A stretch of DNA of 64,000 nucleotides from Pseudoxanthomonas sp. GM95 (GTDB lineage Bacteria > Pseudomonadota > Gammaproteobacteria > Xanthomonadales > Xanthomonadaceae): positions 558,001 through 622,000 of the forward strand of contig NZ_FOAX01000002.1 of the NCBI RefSeq assembly GCF_900109775.1, in the 5' to 3' direction. Below the pieces are notes generated by a model that made no database searches, was not told the DNA's origin, and saw nothing but the letters and a program-made list of their open reading frames with translations. Position 1 is the first letter of the stretch, and every line of letters starts with the position of its first letter. Below are positions 1-8,781 of this stretch, piece after piece. The position numbers and the translations under genes are program-made.

Positions 1-1
1 G

Positions 2-715
2 CGCGTGCTTTGTGTCTCCGAGACCGTGCGCCGCTACGTGCTCGCGCATTACCCCAATACCGATCCGGCGCGCCTGCGGGTGATCCCGCGCGGCATCGAT
101 CCCACGCAATTCCCACGCGCGCCGTGGCCTGATGGCGCCATGCGCGCGCAGGTGGCCGGACAATTCCCAGAACTCGATGGCGCCGGCCCGCTACTGCTGC
201 TGCCGGGCCGCGGCACGCGCCTGAAAGGGCACGCCGACGGCCTGCAGCTGCTGGCCGACCTGCGTGCGGGCGGGCTGGACGCACGCCTGTGGCTGCCCGG
301 TGCGCGTGAGCCCGGCCGCGCGGCCTACATCGCCGAACTCGAAGCGCTGGCCGCGCAGCTGGGCCTCACCGGCGCGGTCGCGTTCACCCCGCCGACCGCG
401 CAGATCGCCCAAGCCTATGCGGCCAGCGACCTGGTCCTGCAGCTCTCGCGCAAGCCTGAATCCTTCGGCCGTACCGTGATCGAAGCGTTGTCGGTCGGTC
501 GCCCGGTGCTGGGCTGGGCGCACGGCGGCGTCGGTGAGCTGCTGGCGCAACTGCAGCCGTCCGGCGCGGTCGCGCCCTTCGATGCGCAGGCCTTGGCTGC
601 GGCGGCACGTGCGCTGCTGGCCGCGCCACCATCGCCCCCAGCGGCGATGCCCTATACGCTGTCGGCCATGCAGGACGCCACGCTGTCGCTCTACCAGGAA
701 CTCGTCGCTCCATGA
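2..715 (+). CDS. Glycosyltransferase family 4 protein, 5' end outside the window
   Basis: The reading frame is open to the window edge, so only the C-terminal 237 or so residues are present. They look like the nucleotide-sugar-binding half of a GT-B (GT4) enzyme: the VIPRGID segment after the linker, then LLLPGRGTRLKGH, and the donor-binding ESFGRTVIEALSVGRPV motif whose first Glu contacts the sugar-nucleotide in this family. It overlaps the following O-antigen ligase-like gene by four bases and sits ahead of two acyltransferases and waaA, so a role in lipopolysaccharide core or O-chain assembly is inferred. The sugar and acceptor cannot be told from sequence. Confidence 0.85.
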   Translation, partial: RVLCVSETVRRYVLAHYPNTDPARLRVIPRGIDPTQFPRAPWPDGAMRAQVAGQFPELDGAGPLLLLPGRGTRLKGHADGLQLLADLRAGGLDARLWLPGAREPGRAAYIAELEALAAQLGLTGAVAFTPPTAQIAQAYAASDLVLQLSRKPESFGRTVIEALSVGRPVLGWAHGGVGELLAQLQPSGAVAPFDAQALAAAARALLAAPPSPPAAMPYTLSAMQDATLSLYQELVAP

Positions 716-2034
716 CCACGCCCGTCGCCGAACACCGCCTTGCTCCCCGCGCCGATGGCTGGCGCTGGGCGCCGGCGTGGATCCTGCTGTTCGTGGCGCT
801 GTGGCCGGCCCCGGGTTATGCCGAAGCGGTGCTGGCGCTGGGCGCGCTGGCGGCGCTGTTCCAGTTGGTCCTGCGGCGCTTCCGCGGCGGCAACCAGCTG
901 CTCAGCAACGAAGCCTGGGCGCTGACCAGCGTGATGTTCTTCGCCTACTGGACGCCGGAACTGATCTCGGCCTTCGACGCGATCGATCACGGCCGCGCCT
1001 GGGGCGAGGCGGCGACCGACCTGCGCTACCTGCCGTTCCTGTGGCTGGTGGCCTCGGCCGTGGCCAACGAGCGCGGCCGCAAGATCACCTTCGGCGGCCT
1101 GGCGATCATCGTGGCGATCTGGACGATCGATGCATTGGCCCAGGTCGTGTCCGGCACCAGCCCGCTGTTCTTCGGCATCGATGCGCTCAAGCAGGCGATG
1201 AGCGGCCATCCCATGTGCTCGGCGGAAGAAGCCGCCACGGTCGACCGGCTCAGCGGCTTCTTGGGGCCGTGCAATCTCAAGCTGGGCCTGGTGCTGGCCA
1301 GCCTGTCGCCGTTCGGCCTGTTCGCGGCCGGGCGCCGCTTCGGCCTGTTCGGCTGGCTGCTGGCGGCCGCGGCGATGGGCGTGGTGATCCTGCTGGCCGG
1401 CGCACGCGCGGCCTGGATCACCTACGCACTGGTGCTGCTGTTTTCCGGCTGGCGCCTGCTGGGTTGGAAGAAGCTGGCCGGCGTGTTCGCCGCGGCGGTC
1501 GTGCTGCTGGTCGGCATGGCGCTGGTCTCGCCGCAGCTGGCCAAGCGCGTGCAGCTGACCACCGCGGCGATGACCGCCGACGAGGCCGGCGTGGACGTGG
1601 CCCTGTCCGGGCGTGCGCGAATCTGGCAGGCCGCCGGCTGCATGATCGGCGAGCACCCGATCAACGGCGTGGGCGTGCGCAACTTCCGCGATGTCTTCCC
1701 GCAGTGCGATCCCACCCCGACCGTCGCCCCGGCCTGGGGCCACGGCCCGGCGCTGCATGCGCACCAGATCGTGCTGGAGATCCTGGCCGAAACCGGCGTG
1801 ATCGGCCTGCTGCTGTGGCTGGCCGGCGCGGCGCTGGCCTGGCGTGCGTGGCGTTACGCCACGATGGACGCGCGCGATCGTGCGCGTCCGGCGATGCTGG
1901 CGCTGGCGGTGACGGTGTTCCCGTTCAACACCCACCTGGCGTTCTACTCGACCTTCTGGGGCGGCCTGGCCCTGCTGCTGGCTGCCCTCTATTCGGGCAG
2001 CCTGCTGGCCCGGCACGATGCCGCCACGCACTGA
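712..2034 (+). CDS. O-antigen ligase / polymerase-like membrane protein (Wzy_C type)
   Basis: A 440-residue polytopic inner-membrane protein with about ten hydrophobic segments. A long periplasmic loop near residues 280-350 ends in HAHQIVLEILAETGVIG, which matches the conserved His and Glu of the Wzy_C / WaaL superfamily. These proteins join undecaprenyl-linked O-polysaccharide to lipid A-core, or polymerise O-units. The start ATG overlaps the glycosyltransferase stop (ATGA), which implies translational coupling. Ligase is favoured over polymerase because of the neighbouring core and lipid A genes, but the two cannot be separated from sequence alone. Confidence 0.75.
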   Translation: MTTPVAEHRLAPRADGWRWAPAWILLFVALWPAPGYAEAVLALGALAALFQLVLRRFRGGNQLLSNEAWALTSVMFFAYWTPELISAFDAIDHGRAWGEAATDLRYLPFLWLVASAVANERGRKITFGGLAIIVAIWTIDALAQVVSGTSPLFFGIDALKQAMSGHPMCSAEEAATVDRLSGFLGPCNLKLGLVLASLSPFGLFAAGRRFGLFGWLLAAAAMGVVILLAGARAAWITYALVLLFSGWRLLGWKKLAGVFAAAVVLLVGMALVSPQLAKRVQLTTAAMTADEAGVDVALSGRARIWQAAGCMIGEHPINGVGVRNFRDVFPQCDPTPTVAPAWGHGPALHAHQIVLEILAETGVIGLLLWLAGAALAWRAWRYATMDARDRARPAMLALAVTVFPFNTHLAFYSTFWGGLALLLAALYSGSLLARHDAATH

Positions 2035-2920
2035 GCGCGGCTGCTGGTTCGCCGCACCGCTGCGCTGGGCCTGCCGCCGCATCGCGCGGCTACCGCAGGC
2101 GCGGTTGCTGCAACTGGGCGGTGCGCTGGCCTGGGTGCTGACGCCGCTGCTGACCGGGCGCCGCCGCATCGCGCGGATCAACCTGGCGCTGTGTTTTCCT
2201 GAGCTGGATACGGGCGCGCGCGAGGCGCTGGTGCGCGCCAACACCCGCGACAGCCTCATTGGCTTGCTGGAAATGGCCCGCGCCTGGTATGCGCCGTCCT
2301 CGCTGTTGCGCGGGATGGCCGAGGTCGAAGGGCTTGAACATCTCGAAGCGGCCCGCGCACAAGGCCGTGGCGTGCTGCTGCTGACTGCCCATTTCCCGCA
2401 TCTTGATCTGGGCGCGCGCCTGCTGGGCGAGGCGCTGGGCGAACCGCTGTCGTGCATGGTGCGCCGGGTCGGCGGTTCCTGCGGCGAGCAGGTGATGGAA
2501 GCCGGGCGCCGGCGCGCGTTCGCCAGCGTGATCGGCAAGAAGGACGTGCGCGGCCTGCTGCGCACTTTGTCGCGCGGCGGACTGGTCGCGTATCTGGCCG
2601 ACCAGAACTTCACCTACAACAGTGCCTTCGTGCCGTTCTTCGGCGTGCCGGCGGCCACGTTGACCACCACGCCTGACCTGGCCCGGCGCGCGAACGTGGC
2701 CCTGTTGCCTTACTGGTGCCAGCGCCTGCCCGACGGGCACTACCGCGTGCGCGTCGATGCGCCCTGGGACGAGGCCAGCGGCGAAGACCCCGTGGCCTTT
2801 GCTGCACGCTACATGCGCGAGCTGGAAGCGGTGATCCGCCAGCATCCGGCGCAGTACCTGTGGTGGCACCGGCGCTTCAAGACCCGGCCCGAAGGCGAGG
2901 CGTCGCCGTACGCGCGTTGA
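2018..2920 (+). CDS. LpxL/HtrB-type lipid A acyltransferase (first copy)
   Basis: A 300-residue member of the lysophospholipid acyltransferase family that adds secondary acyl chains to Kdo2-lipid IVA at the inner face of the inner membrane. The catalytic HX4D motif is visible as H125 and D130 (AHFPHLD), followed by the family end motif AQYLWWHRRFKTRP. An N-terminal hydrophobic stretch (about residues 29-46) would anchor it. The ATG lies inside the end of the ligase gene (17-base overlap), so the two are probably co-transcribed. The second family member at 3014-3964 is divergent, so the two probably differ in acyl chain or position; which is LpxL and which LpxM is not decidable here. Confidence 0.85.
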   Translation: MPPRTERGCWFAAPLRWACRRIARLPQARLLQLGGALAWVLTPLLTGRRRIARINLALCFPELDTGAREALVRANTRDSLIGLLEMARAWYAPSSLLRGMAEVEGLEHLEAARAQGRGVLLLTAHFPHLDLGARLLGEALGEPLSCMVRRVGGSCGEQVMEAGRRRAFASVIGKKDVRGLLRTLSRGGLVAYLADQNFTYNSAFVPFFGVPAATLTTTPDLARRANVALLPYWCQRLPDGHYRVRVDAPWDEASGEDPVAFAARYMRELEAVIRQHPAQYLWWHRRFKTRPEGEASPYAR

Positions 2921-2933
2921 TGCTTCATGGACG

Positions 2934-3003
2934 TGTGGGAGCCGCTTTAGCGGCGATGAAGACTTCCCGGTAAAGCTCCATCGCTGCTGAAGCAACTCCC
3001 ACA
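2934..3003. repeat. REPIN-like inverted repeat, copy A
   Basis: About 70 bases that begin TGTGGGAGCCGCTT and end AAGCAACTCCCACA, forming a long imperfect stem-loop. Each arm contains a smaller GCCGCT/AGCGGC hairpin. It lies between two convergent acyltransferase genes. Three more copies occur at 8884, 13841 and 31715, so this is a dispersed palindromic family like the REP doublets of Xanthomonadaceae and Pseudomonas. In this position it could also stop transcription from both sides. Confidence 0.8.
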
Positions 3004-3013
3004 GACAGCGGAA

Positions 3014-3964
3014 TTATTTGTACAGCTCGCCGCGCCCATCCGGCTGGCGCTTGAAGCGCCGATGGATCCACAGATACTGCGCCGGCACCGCGCGGATCAT
3101 CGCTTCGATCGCGGCCATCACCTTGGCCGTATCGGCGGTGGCGTCCTTCGAGGGGAAATCCGCGAACGCCGGTGACAGGCGTAGCGTGTAGCCGCCATCG
3201 GGCCTGCGCTCATGGGCGAACGCGATCACCGCCGCTCCGGACAACCGCGCCAGCTGGTGGGTCGAGGTCAGGCTGTAGGCCGGCCGGCCGAAGAACGGCA
3301 CGAACACGCTGTCGCCGCGTCGCGTGTCCTGGTCCGGCGCGAACCACAGCAGGCCGCCCTGTTTGAGGTGCTTCAGGGCGGGGCGCAGTTCCTCGCGGCC
3401 GAACATCGCCGTGGCGTAGCGCAGACGGCCGCGCTTGACCGCCCATTCCATCGCGCCGGTAGCGTGCGGGCGATACATGCCGGCCAGCGGTGCGTAGTCG
3501 CACATCAACCGTGCGGAGAGCTCCAGCGTGGTGAAGTGGCCGGAGATCACGATCACGCCGCGGCCGCCTTCCTGCGCAGCCTTCAGATGCTCCAGGCCTT
3601 CCACGCGCAAGCCCTTGCGCATCGGCGCCACGTCGCCCCACCAGGCGCGGGCGAATTCGAACATGGCCAGGCCCAGCGCGGTGAACGCGTCATCCAGCAG
3701 TTGCGCCCGCTCACCGGCCGGCATCTCCGGGAAGCACAGCTCCAGGTTGCGCGCGGCCACCTTGCGGCGCGAGCCGAGCGCGACTTTCAGCAGCACGCCC
3801 AGCGGCTTGCCCAGCGCCTGCTGCAGCGACCAGGGCAGGCGCGCGATCAGCGCGGCAAAGCCCACGCCCAGCCAGGTCAGCCAGGTCGAAGGCTGCAGTG
3901 GTGGCGGGCCGGGATCGAAGGGCGTGGCCTGGCGCGGGGCGGCCTCGGCGGGGCGTTCAGTCAT
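3014..3964 (-). CDS. LpxL/HtrB-type lipid A acyltransferase (second copy)
   Basis: A 316-residue lysophospholipid acyltransferase of the lipid A late-acyltransferase family. The catalytic pair is H143 and E148 (GHFTTLE), so this copy has HX4E where the first has HX4D. It ends with the same AQYLWIHRRFKRQPDG signature. A hydrophobic segment near residues 28-62 is the likely membrane anchor. The start at 3964 (MTERPAE) is preferred; MAGMTERP at 3973 is possible, and the longer open frame would run into the waaA promoter region. The gene is divergent from waaA and convergent with the first acyltransferase. Confidence 0.85.
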   Translation of the reverse strand: MTERPAEAAPRQATPFDPGPPPLQPSTWLTWLGVGFAALIARLPWSLQQALGKPLGVLLKVALGSRRKVAARNLELCFPEMPAGERAQLLDDAFTALGLAMFEFARAWWGDVAPMRKGLRVEGLEHLKAAQEGGRGVIVISGHFTTLELSARLMCDYAPLAGMYRPHATGAMEWAVKRGRLRYATAMFGREELRPALKHLKQGGLLWFAPDQDTRRGDSVFVPFFGRPAYSLTSTHQLARLSGAAVIAFAHERRPDGGYTLRLSPAFADFPSKDATADTAKVMAAIEAMIRAVPAQYLWIHRRFKRQPDGRGELYK

Positions 3965-4086
3965 GCCGGCCATTGTAGGGCGTGCCGGCAAATCGTCGGG
4001 AGCGCGTGCCGCCGCAGGCGCGCTGCGTCCATGCGCAACCCGATGCGCTGCGCGTGCCGGCCGCCTTTTCCGTATCCTTGCGCCCA

Positions 4087-5382
4087 ATGCGTCGTGACCT
4101 GACTGAAACCTGGTTGCGTGCCCTGTATTCGGCCGTGCTCTACGTGCTGACGCCGGCCACGGTCTACCACCTGATCTGGCGCGGTTTCCGCGTTCCGGGG
4201 TATTTCCAGCGCTGGGGCGAGCGCTATGCCGCCTGGAGCGGCACGCCGCACGACGTGGATGTGTGGGTGCATGCGGTGTCGGTGGGCGAGGTCAACGCGG
4301 CCGCGCCGGTGGTCGATGCGCTGCGCCGTGACCATCCGCATCTCAAGCTACTGATCACCACCATCACCCCAACCGGTTCGGACCGCGTGCGCGCGCTGTG
4401 GGGCGATTCGCTGCTGCACGTGTACGCGCCTTACGACCTGCCGGGCGCGGTCGGTCGCTTCCTCAAGCATTTCCGTCCCGGCGTGGCGCTGGTGATGGAA
4501 ACCGAGCTGTGGCCCAACCTGCTGCTGGGCTGCAAGGCGCGCGGCATCCGCACCTACATCCTCAACGCGCGGCTGTCGGCGCGCTCGCTGCGCGGCTATC
4601 GCGTGCTGGCGCCGCTGATCCGGCGCGTGGTGGCCAGCGTGCATCGCATCGGCGCGCAATCGGTGGCCGATGGCCGCCGCTTCGTTCACCTGGGCGCGGC
4701 GTCGGAGGCGATCGTCGACACCGGCAACCTCAAGTTCGACATCGGTGCGCCGAGCGGGCTGGAGGCGCTGGTCGCGCAGTTCCGCGAACACGTCGGCACG
4801 CGTCCGGTGTGGATCGCGGCCAGCACCCATCCGGACGAAGAGGCGCTGGTGGTCGCGATGCATCGCCGCCTGCTGGCGCGCTTCCCCGACCTGTTGATGC
4901 TGTGGGCGCCACGCCATCCCGAGCGGTTCGGTCGCGCCGCGGAGCTGGCCCAGGCCGCGGGCTGGCAGGTGGGGCGTCGCAGCGTCGCGCGCTGGCCGCA
5001 GGCGGGCGATCAGGTCTTCGTGCTGGATACGCTGGGCGAACTGATGGCGTTCTACGCCTGCGCCGACGTCGCCTTCGTTGGCGGCAGCCTGCAGGCGATC
5101 GGCGGGCACAACCTACTCGAACCCGCGGCGGTCGGCACTGCGATGGTCACCGGCCCGCACCTGCACAATTTCGTCGAGATTTCGCGCCGCCTGAAGGAAG
5201 CCGGCGCGCTGGAGATCGGCAAGAACGCGGACGAGGTGGGCGACCTGCTGGAAACCCTGCTGGCCGACGCGCCACGCCGCGAACACATGGCCGCCGAAGG
5301 TCGCCTGCTGGTCGAGCGTGGACGCGGCGCGCTGGGCCGCACGATGGCGATGGTGGCCGGGGACCTGCGCCCGGTCAGCTGA
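4087..5382 (+). CDS. waaA: 3-deoxy-D-manno-octulosonic acid (Kdo) transferase WaaA
   Basis: A 431-residue GT30 enzyme that transfers Kdo from CMP-Kdo to lipid IVA at the inner membrane. An N-terminal hydrophobic anchor lies at about residues 11-30. The conserved HAVSVGEVNAA segment carries the proposed catalytic base, E68. Further on are METELWPNLL, AASTHPDEE and GGHNLLEPAAVG, all typical of WaaA. Length matches the family (about 425 aa). The ATG at 4087 was chosen because the longer frame would overlap the divergent acyltransferase start. It completes the lipid A-Kdo set of this region. Confidence 0.95.
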   Translation: MRRDLTETWLRALYSAVLYVLTPATVYHLIWRGFRVPGYFQRWGERYAAWSGTPHDVDVWVHAVSVGEVNAAAPVVDALRRDHPHLKLLITTITPTGSDRVRALWGDSLLHVYAPYDLPGAVGRFLKHFRPGVALVMETELWPNLLLGCKARGIRTYILNARLSARSLRGYRVLAPLIRRVVASVHRIGAQSVADGRRFVHLGAASEAIVDTGNLKFDIGAPSGLEALVAQFREHVGTRPVWIAASTHPDEEALVVAMHRRLLARFPDLLMLWAPRHPERFGRAAELAQAAGWQVGRRSVARWPQAGDQVFVLDTLGELMAFYACADVAFVGGSLQAIGGHNLLEPAAVGTAMVTGPHLHNFVEISRRLKEAGALEIGKNADEVGDLLETLLADAPRREHMAAEGRLLVERGRGALGRTMAMVAGDLRPVS

Positions 5383-5394
5383 GCCGCGCAGGCG

Positions 5395-6240
5395 TCAGTG
5401 GGTGTGCGAGCGCCCGGCGCTGAGTTCGATCAGCTGCTCGCGCGTCGCATCGGCATCCTTGGCCTTGGGCGCCACGTGCAGGTAGCGCGCCAGGTCGGCG
5501 AGCGCGCCCTTGCGGTAGTCCATCTTCAGATAGGCCAGTCCGCGGTCGCGCAGGGCGTCGGGCTGATCGGGCACCAGCTTGAGCACGCGATCGGCGCTGC
5601 GCGCGGCGCGGTCCCACTCGTTGCGCTCGGCGTAGACGCCATGCAGGTTGCGCAGCACGCGCACCAGGATCGCGCGATGCGAGGCCGGGTCCAGGATCTG
5701 CAGCAGTGCATTGTCGTCGGGCACGTCGCCGCCCAGGTGGGGCTTGGCGCGTTCGCGCAGTTCATCGGCGCCGAGCGGGCGGCCACCGTTGAACGGGTCC
5801 ATTACCAGGATGCCGTCGTCCACCGGCAGGCGCACCAGGAAATGCCCGGGAAACGACACCCCGTCCAGCGGCACGCCGAGGCGGCGCGCGACCTCGATCT
5901 GCACCACCGCCAGCGAGATCGGATTGCCCAGGCGGCGCTCGAAGACTTCGTTGATGTAGCTGTTGCGCGGGTCGTAATACTCGTCGTGGTCGCCGGCGTA
6001 GCCGAGCTCCTCGAACAGATGCCGGTTGATCGCCGCCATCTTCAGCGGCCATGAATCGATCATCTCGATCTCGTGCTTGAGGTGCGCCGCGTGGCTCTCG
6101 ACCAGGGTGTCGTAGAGCTCGGCATCGAGCTGCGGATACTCATCGCGCGCGATGAGCAGCGCGGTGCCCAGCAACGGCAAGGTGTCATCGGCCTGGCTGG
6201 CCAACGAACCCCACTCCGGCAGTGTCAGTCGATCCCCCAT
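5395..6240 (-). CDS. SirB1-family transglutaminase-like protein with TPR tail
   Basis: A 281-residue protein of the SirB1 / tetratricopeptide family (YchA-like). The central region has the signature YYDPRNSYINEVFERRLGNP and PFPG-like SFPGHFLVR. The C-terminal part from about residue 190 reads as TPR helices (LHGVYAERNEWDRAARSADRVL, then DQPDALRDRGLAYLKM). The fold is transglutaminase-like, but the biochemical role of the family is not established. It is tail-to-tail with waaA, 12 bases apart. Confidence 0.8.
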   Translation of the reverse strand: MGDRLTLPEWGSLASQADDTLPLLGTALLIARDEYPQLDAELYDTLVESHAAHLKHEIEMIDSWPLKMAAINRHLFEELGYAGDHDEYYDPRNSYINEVFERRLGNPISLAVVQIEVARRLGVPLDGVSFPGHFLVRLPVDDGILVMDPFNGGRPLGADELRERAKPHLGGDVPDDNALLQILDPASHRAILVRVLRNLHGVYAERNEWDRAARSADRVLKLVPDQPDALRDRGLAYLKMDYRKGALADLARYLHVAPKAKDADATREQLIELSAGRSHTH

Positions 6241-6283
6241 GGGTCAAGACTGCAGCGATTCGCGCGGGCGATCAAGCCCTGCG

Positions 6284-6739
6284 TTACTCGACCTTGGCCT
6301 TCAGCTCGACCTTGGGATCGACGGTCAGCGCATCGCCTTTCTTCAGGCCGATCTTGGCGGCCTGGCCGGCGTTGAGTTCCAGCACGTACAGGGCGGGCGC
6401 GTGGCTGGGATAGGACGGGCAGGCGTTGCCCGCAGTGCACGGCGGCACGTCGCGCTGCTCGCCGACCAGCTTGAGGTCGTGGTCGAAATACAGGATGTCC
6501 AACGGGATGTGCGTGTTCTTCATCCAGTAGGCGAGCGGCTCCTCGTTCTGGTGGATGAACAGCATGCCGTGGTCGTCCGCCATCTCGTCGCGGAACATCA
6601 GGCCGCGCGCGCGCTCGGTGTTGTCGTCGGCGATCTCGATCGAATACCGGTGCCCGTCCAGTTCCACCCACGGGGTGCGTGCGCAGGCAGTGAGGCCGGT
6701 CAACAGCAGGGCGGCAAGGACGGCGAGGCGGACTGGCAT
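6284..6739 (-). CDS. DUF192 family lipoprotein
   Basis: A 151-residue protein with a lipoprotein signal peptide: a short basic start, a hydrophobic core and the lipobox LTAC with the lipidated Cys at residue 19. The mature part carries the DUF192 signature (RARGLMFRDEMADDHGMLF, then YWMKNTHIPLDILYFD). Two Cys (CTAGNAC) may form a disulfide. DUF192 proteins are small beta-barrel exported proteins of unknown function. The start at 6739 is chosen over an ATG five codons upstream because it gives a normal lipoprotein signal. Confidence 0.85.
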   Translation of the reverse strand: MPVRLAVLAALLLTGLTACARTPWVELDGHRYSIEIADDNTERARGLMFRDEMADDHGMLFIHQNEEPLAYWMKNTHIPLDILYFDHDLKLVGEQRDVPPCTAGNACPSYPSHAPALYVLELNAGQAAKIGLKKGDALTVDPKVELKAKVE

Positions 6740-6780
6740 GGGAGCTTCCTGCAAGTGGTGAAATCAGAGGCGCGCGGTGC

Positions 6781-7428
6781 TTACAGCACCTGCACCGTAT
6801 CGCCGCCGATGATCAGCACATCGGCCGGGCGGCGCGCGAACAGGCCCACGGCGACCACGCCGGGGATCTGGTTCAGCGCGGTTTCCATGGCCACCGGATC
6901 GGTGATGGCCAGGTTGTGCACGTCCAGGATCACGTTGCCGTTGTCGGTGATCACGCCATCGCGCCACACCGGCTGGCCACCGGTCAGGCTCAGGATTTCG
7001 CGCGCGACCAGGCTGCGCGCCATCGGGATCACTTCCACCGGCAGCGGGAACTTGCCCAGCACCGGCACCTGCTTGCTCGGATCGACGATGCACACGAACT
7101 TGGCGCTGGCCTGGGCGATGATCTTCTCGCGCGTCAGTGCCGCGCCGCCGCCCTTGATCAGGCACTTCTTCGGATCGAACTCATCGGCGCCGTCGACATA
7201 CAGCGACAGGTTGCCGCTGTGGTTGAGGTCCATCACCTCGATGCCGTGCGCGCGCAGGCGCGCGGTGCTCTGCTCGGAGCTGGAAACCGCGGCCTTGATC
7301 CGGCCCGGGTCGCGGCCCAGCGCATCGATGAAATAGGCAACGGTCGAACCGGTGCCCACGCCGACGGTCATGCCGTCCTCAACGAACTCGATGGCTTTCT
7401 CTGCGGCCAGGCGCTTGGCTTCGGACAT
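6781..7428 (-). CDS. rpiA: Ribose-5-phosphate isomerase A
   Basis: A 215-residue cytosolic enzyme interconverting ribose 5-phosphate and ribulose 5-phosphate in the non-oxidative pentose phosphate pathway. Visible motifs are [15 protein letters not shown] near residues 23-37 (phosphate binding), DGADEFD, the catalytic [11 protein letters not shown] and DPSKQV. Length equals the E. coli enzyme within a few residues. It lies on the minus strand in line with the EVE-domain gene upstream and the DUF192 gene downstream. Confidence 0.96.
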   Translation of the reverse strand: MSEAKRLAAEKAIEFVEDGMTVGVGTGSTVAYFIDALGRDPGRIKAAVSSSEQSTARLRAHGIEVMDLNHSGNLSLYVDGADEFDPKKCLIKGGGAALTREKIIAQASAKFVCIVDPSKQVPVLGKFPLPVEVIPMARSLVAREILSLTGGQPVWRDGVITDNGNVILDVHNLAITDPVAMETALNQIPGVVAVGLFARRPADVLIIGGDTVQVL

Positions 7429-7468
7429 GGTGTGCTCGATCGGAAATGAAATGGAAAAGCGAAAGGAG

Positions 7469-7945
7469 TTACTTGGGTTCCAGCGACAGCAGCAGCTTCC
7501 ATTGCGCCGCGCTGACCGGCAGCACCGACAGGCGCGTGCCCTTGCGGATCAGGGCGAAATCCTCGCCCAGCGCGTCAGCGTGCTCGCGGATGGTGTTCAG
7601 TGAAATGCCGTCCTTGAGCTTGCGCTCGAAGCCCACGTCCACCAGGAACCAGCGCGGCTGCTCGGCCGTGGCCTTCTCATCGAAGTATTTGGACTTCTTC
7701 TGGAACTGGGTCGGGTCCGGATACGGGGTGCTCGCCACGCGCGCGATGCCGTAGATGCCTGGCACTTCGGTGTTGGAGTGATAGAACAGCACGCCGTCGC
7801 CGACCTGCATGCCATCCTTCATGAAGTTGCGCGCCTGGTAATTGCGCACGCCGGTCCACGGTTCGGTGCCCACGCGGGCCAGGTCATCGATGGAGAAGTC
7901 CTCGGGTTCGGACTTCATCAGCCAGTAGCGGGTGCGCGTGCTCAT
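7469..7945 (-). CDS. EVE domain-containing protein
   Basis: A 158-residue single-domain protein. [19 protein letters not shown] at the start, [13 protein letters not shown] and the [20 protein letters not shown] strand mark the EVE (PUA-like) fold, whose eukaryotic relative THYN1 binds modified DNA bases; EVE modules are read as modified-base readers. In Proteobacteria the stand-alone gene sits, as here, beside the 5-formyltetrahydrofolate cyclo-ligase gene, whose stop codon it overlaps. The start at 7945 is chosen because the longer frame runs into that gene. Confidence 0.9.
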   Translation of the reverse strand: MSTRTRYWLMKSEPEDFSIDDLARVGTEPWTGVRNYQARNFMKDGMQVGDGVLFYHSNTEVPGIYGIARVASTPYPDPTQFQKKSKYFDEKATAEQPRWFLVDVGFERKLKDGISLNTIREHADALGEDFALIRKGTRLSVLPVSAAQWKLLLSLEPK

Positions 7946-8529
7946 CAGGGGTGTGCCAGCAAGGTGTGAGATTCGGTGCAGATCGCGTCGGCGCGCACGT
8001 CCCAGGGTTGGACATCCAGGCTTGGCGTGCGCTGGGCCTCGAAGCCCACGCCCACCAGCCACGGCGGCGCGGCAGTGCCATGCCGGAACGCGAAGCTGCG
8101 ATCGTACCAGCCGCCTCCCATGCCCAGCCGGTTGGCCTGGTCGTCGAAGCCCACCAGCGGCATCACCACCAGTGCCATCTGTTCCGGCTCCAGCGCCGAG
8201 GACGGCGCGACATCGGGTTCGGGAATGCCGAAGCGGTTGGTCACCAGGCCATCGCCCGCGCGCCAGGGCGCGAAACGAAGCTCCTCGCCGTGCAGCACCG
8301 GCAGGCAGTACACCAAACCCGGTGGCAGCTTGAGCTGGAACACATGCAGGCCGATCTCGCCATCCATCGCCCAGTAGCCGGCGACGTAGCCGCGCTCAGG
8401 AAAAAAGGGCAGGGCGAATAGCTGCTTGGCCAGTGCATCGGCACCCGCGATGCGCTGGGCGGCGGGCAATTCACGGCGGCGCTGGCGCAGGCTGCGGCGC
8501 AGGGCGGTGCGGGCGTCGTTTTCGCTCAT
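7945..8529 (-). CDS. 5-formyltetrahydrofolate cyclo-ligase
   Basis: A 194-residue enzyme (E. coli YgfA/Fau) that converts 5-formyl-THF to 5,10-methenyl-THF using ATP. The family signature LGMGGGWYDR and the folate/ATP region DGLVTNRFGIPEP are visible. The gene lies directly downstream of 6S RNA, as in many gamma- and beta-proteobacteria where ssrS and ygfA are co-transcribed. The start at 8529 was chosen because the longer frame begins inside the terminator hairpin at 8531-8570. No clear Shine-Dalgarno sequence precedes this ATG, which follows the terminator U-run almost directly. Confidence 0.93.
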   Translation of the reverse strand: MSENDARTALRRSLRQRRRELPAAQRIAGADALAKQLFALPFFPERGYVAGYWAMDGEIGLHVFQLKLPPGLVYCLPVLHGEELRFAPWRAGDGLVTNRFGIPEPDVAPSSALEPEQMALVVMPLVGFDDQANRLGMGGGWYDRSFAFRHGTAAPPWLVGVGFEAQRTPSLDVQPWDVRADAICTESHTLLAHP

Positions 8530-8530
8530 G

Positions 8531-8570
8531 GAAAAAAGAATGCCGCGTCCTGGTGCAGGGCGCGGCATTC
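8531..8570 (-). terminator. Intrinsic terminator between 6S RNA and the folate cyclo-ligase gene
   Basis: On the minus strand GAATGCCGCG pairs with CGCGGCATTC (10 bp, loop about 13 bases) followed at once by six T residues. It ends 6S RNA transcripts, and its T-run abuts the downstream ATG at 8529. Expression of the cyclo-ligase from the ssrS promoter would therefore need read-through. Confidence 0.85.
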
Positions 8571-8755
8571 TAGAAGATTGAAGACATCCTCCGCCAATGG
8601 CGATGCTTCGAAACGACCTTGAACCCGGGGTCCAAGTGGGACACCTTGGGGGCCATCGGGCTTCCCGCTGCTAAGGCGGACTTGCGCTCCCGGCTTCCGT
8701 TGATGCCCCGTAGTCGTCATTAAGGGACAAGGCGAATGTTTTGACGCTGTCGCAC
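8571..8755 (-). ncRNA. ssrS: 6S RNA
   Basis: The spacer between zapA and the folate cyclo-ligase gene is the conserved site of ssrS. Read on the minus strand it has the expected parts. A 5' arm (ACATTCGCC near 8738) pairs with a 3' arm (GGCGGAGGATGT near 8585-8596). The 3' third carries the CTTGGACCCCGGGTTCAAGG hairpin, very close to the CCTTGAACCAAGGGTTCAAGG element of E. coli 6S RNA. Length is about 185 bases. 6S RNA binds sigma70-RNA polymerase as an open-promoter mimic in stationary phase. The ends are approximate. Confidence 0.85.
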
Positions 8756-8775
8756 ACAGCAGAGGATGCGCGATC

Positions 8776-8781
8776 AGTATA
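8776..8781 (-). promoter_or_regulatory. -10 element of the 6S RNA promoter
   Basis: TATACT on the minus strand, a five-of-six match to the sigma70 -10 box, placed roughly 20-30 bases ahead of the 6S RNA 5' arm. No convincing -35 hexamer is seen 17 bases upstream. The same stretch also contains a GGATGCG...CGCATCC dyad followed by T residues on the plus strand. Confidence 0.5.

Noticed and set aside
691-2613. 640-codon open frame on the minus strand over the ligase and acyltransferase genes
   Set aside because: Overlaps two clear plus-strand genes and shows the Arg/Gln-rich composition of shadow frames.
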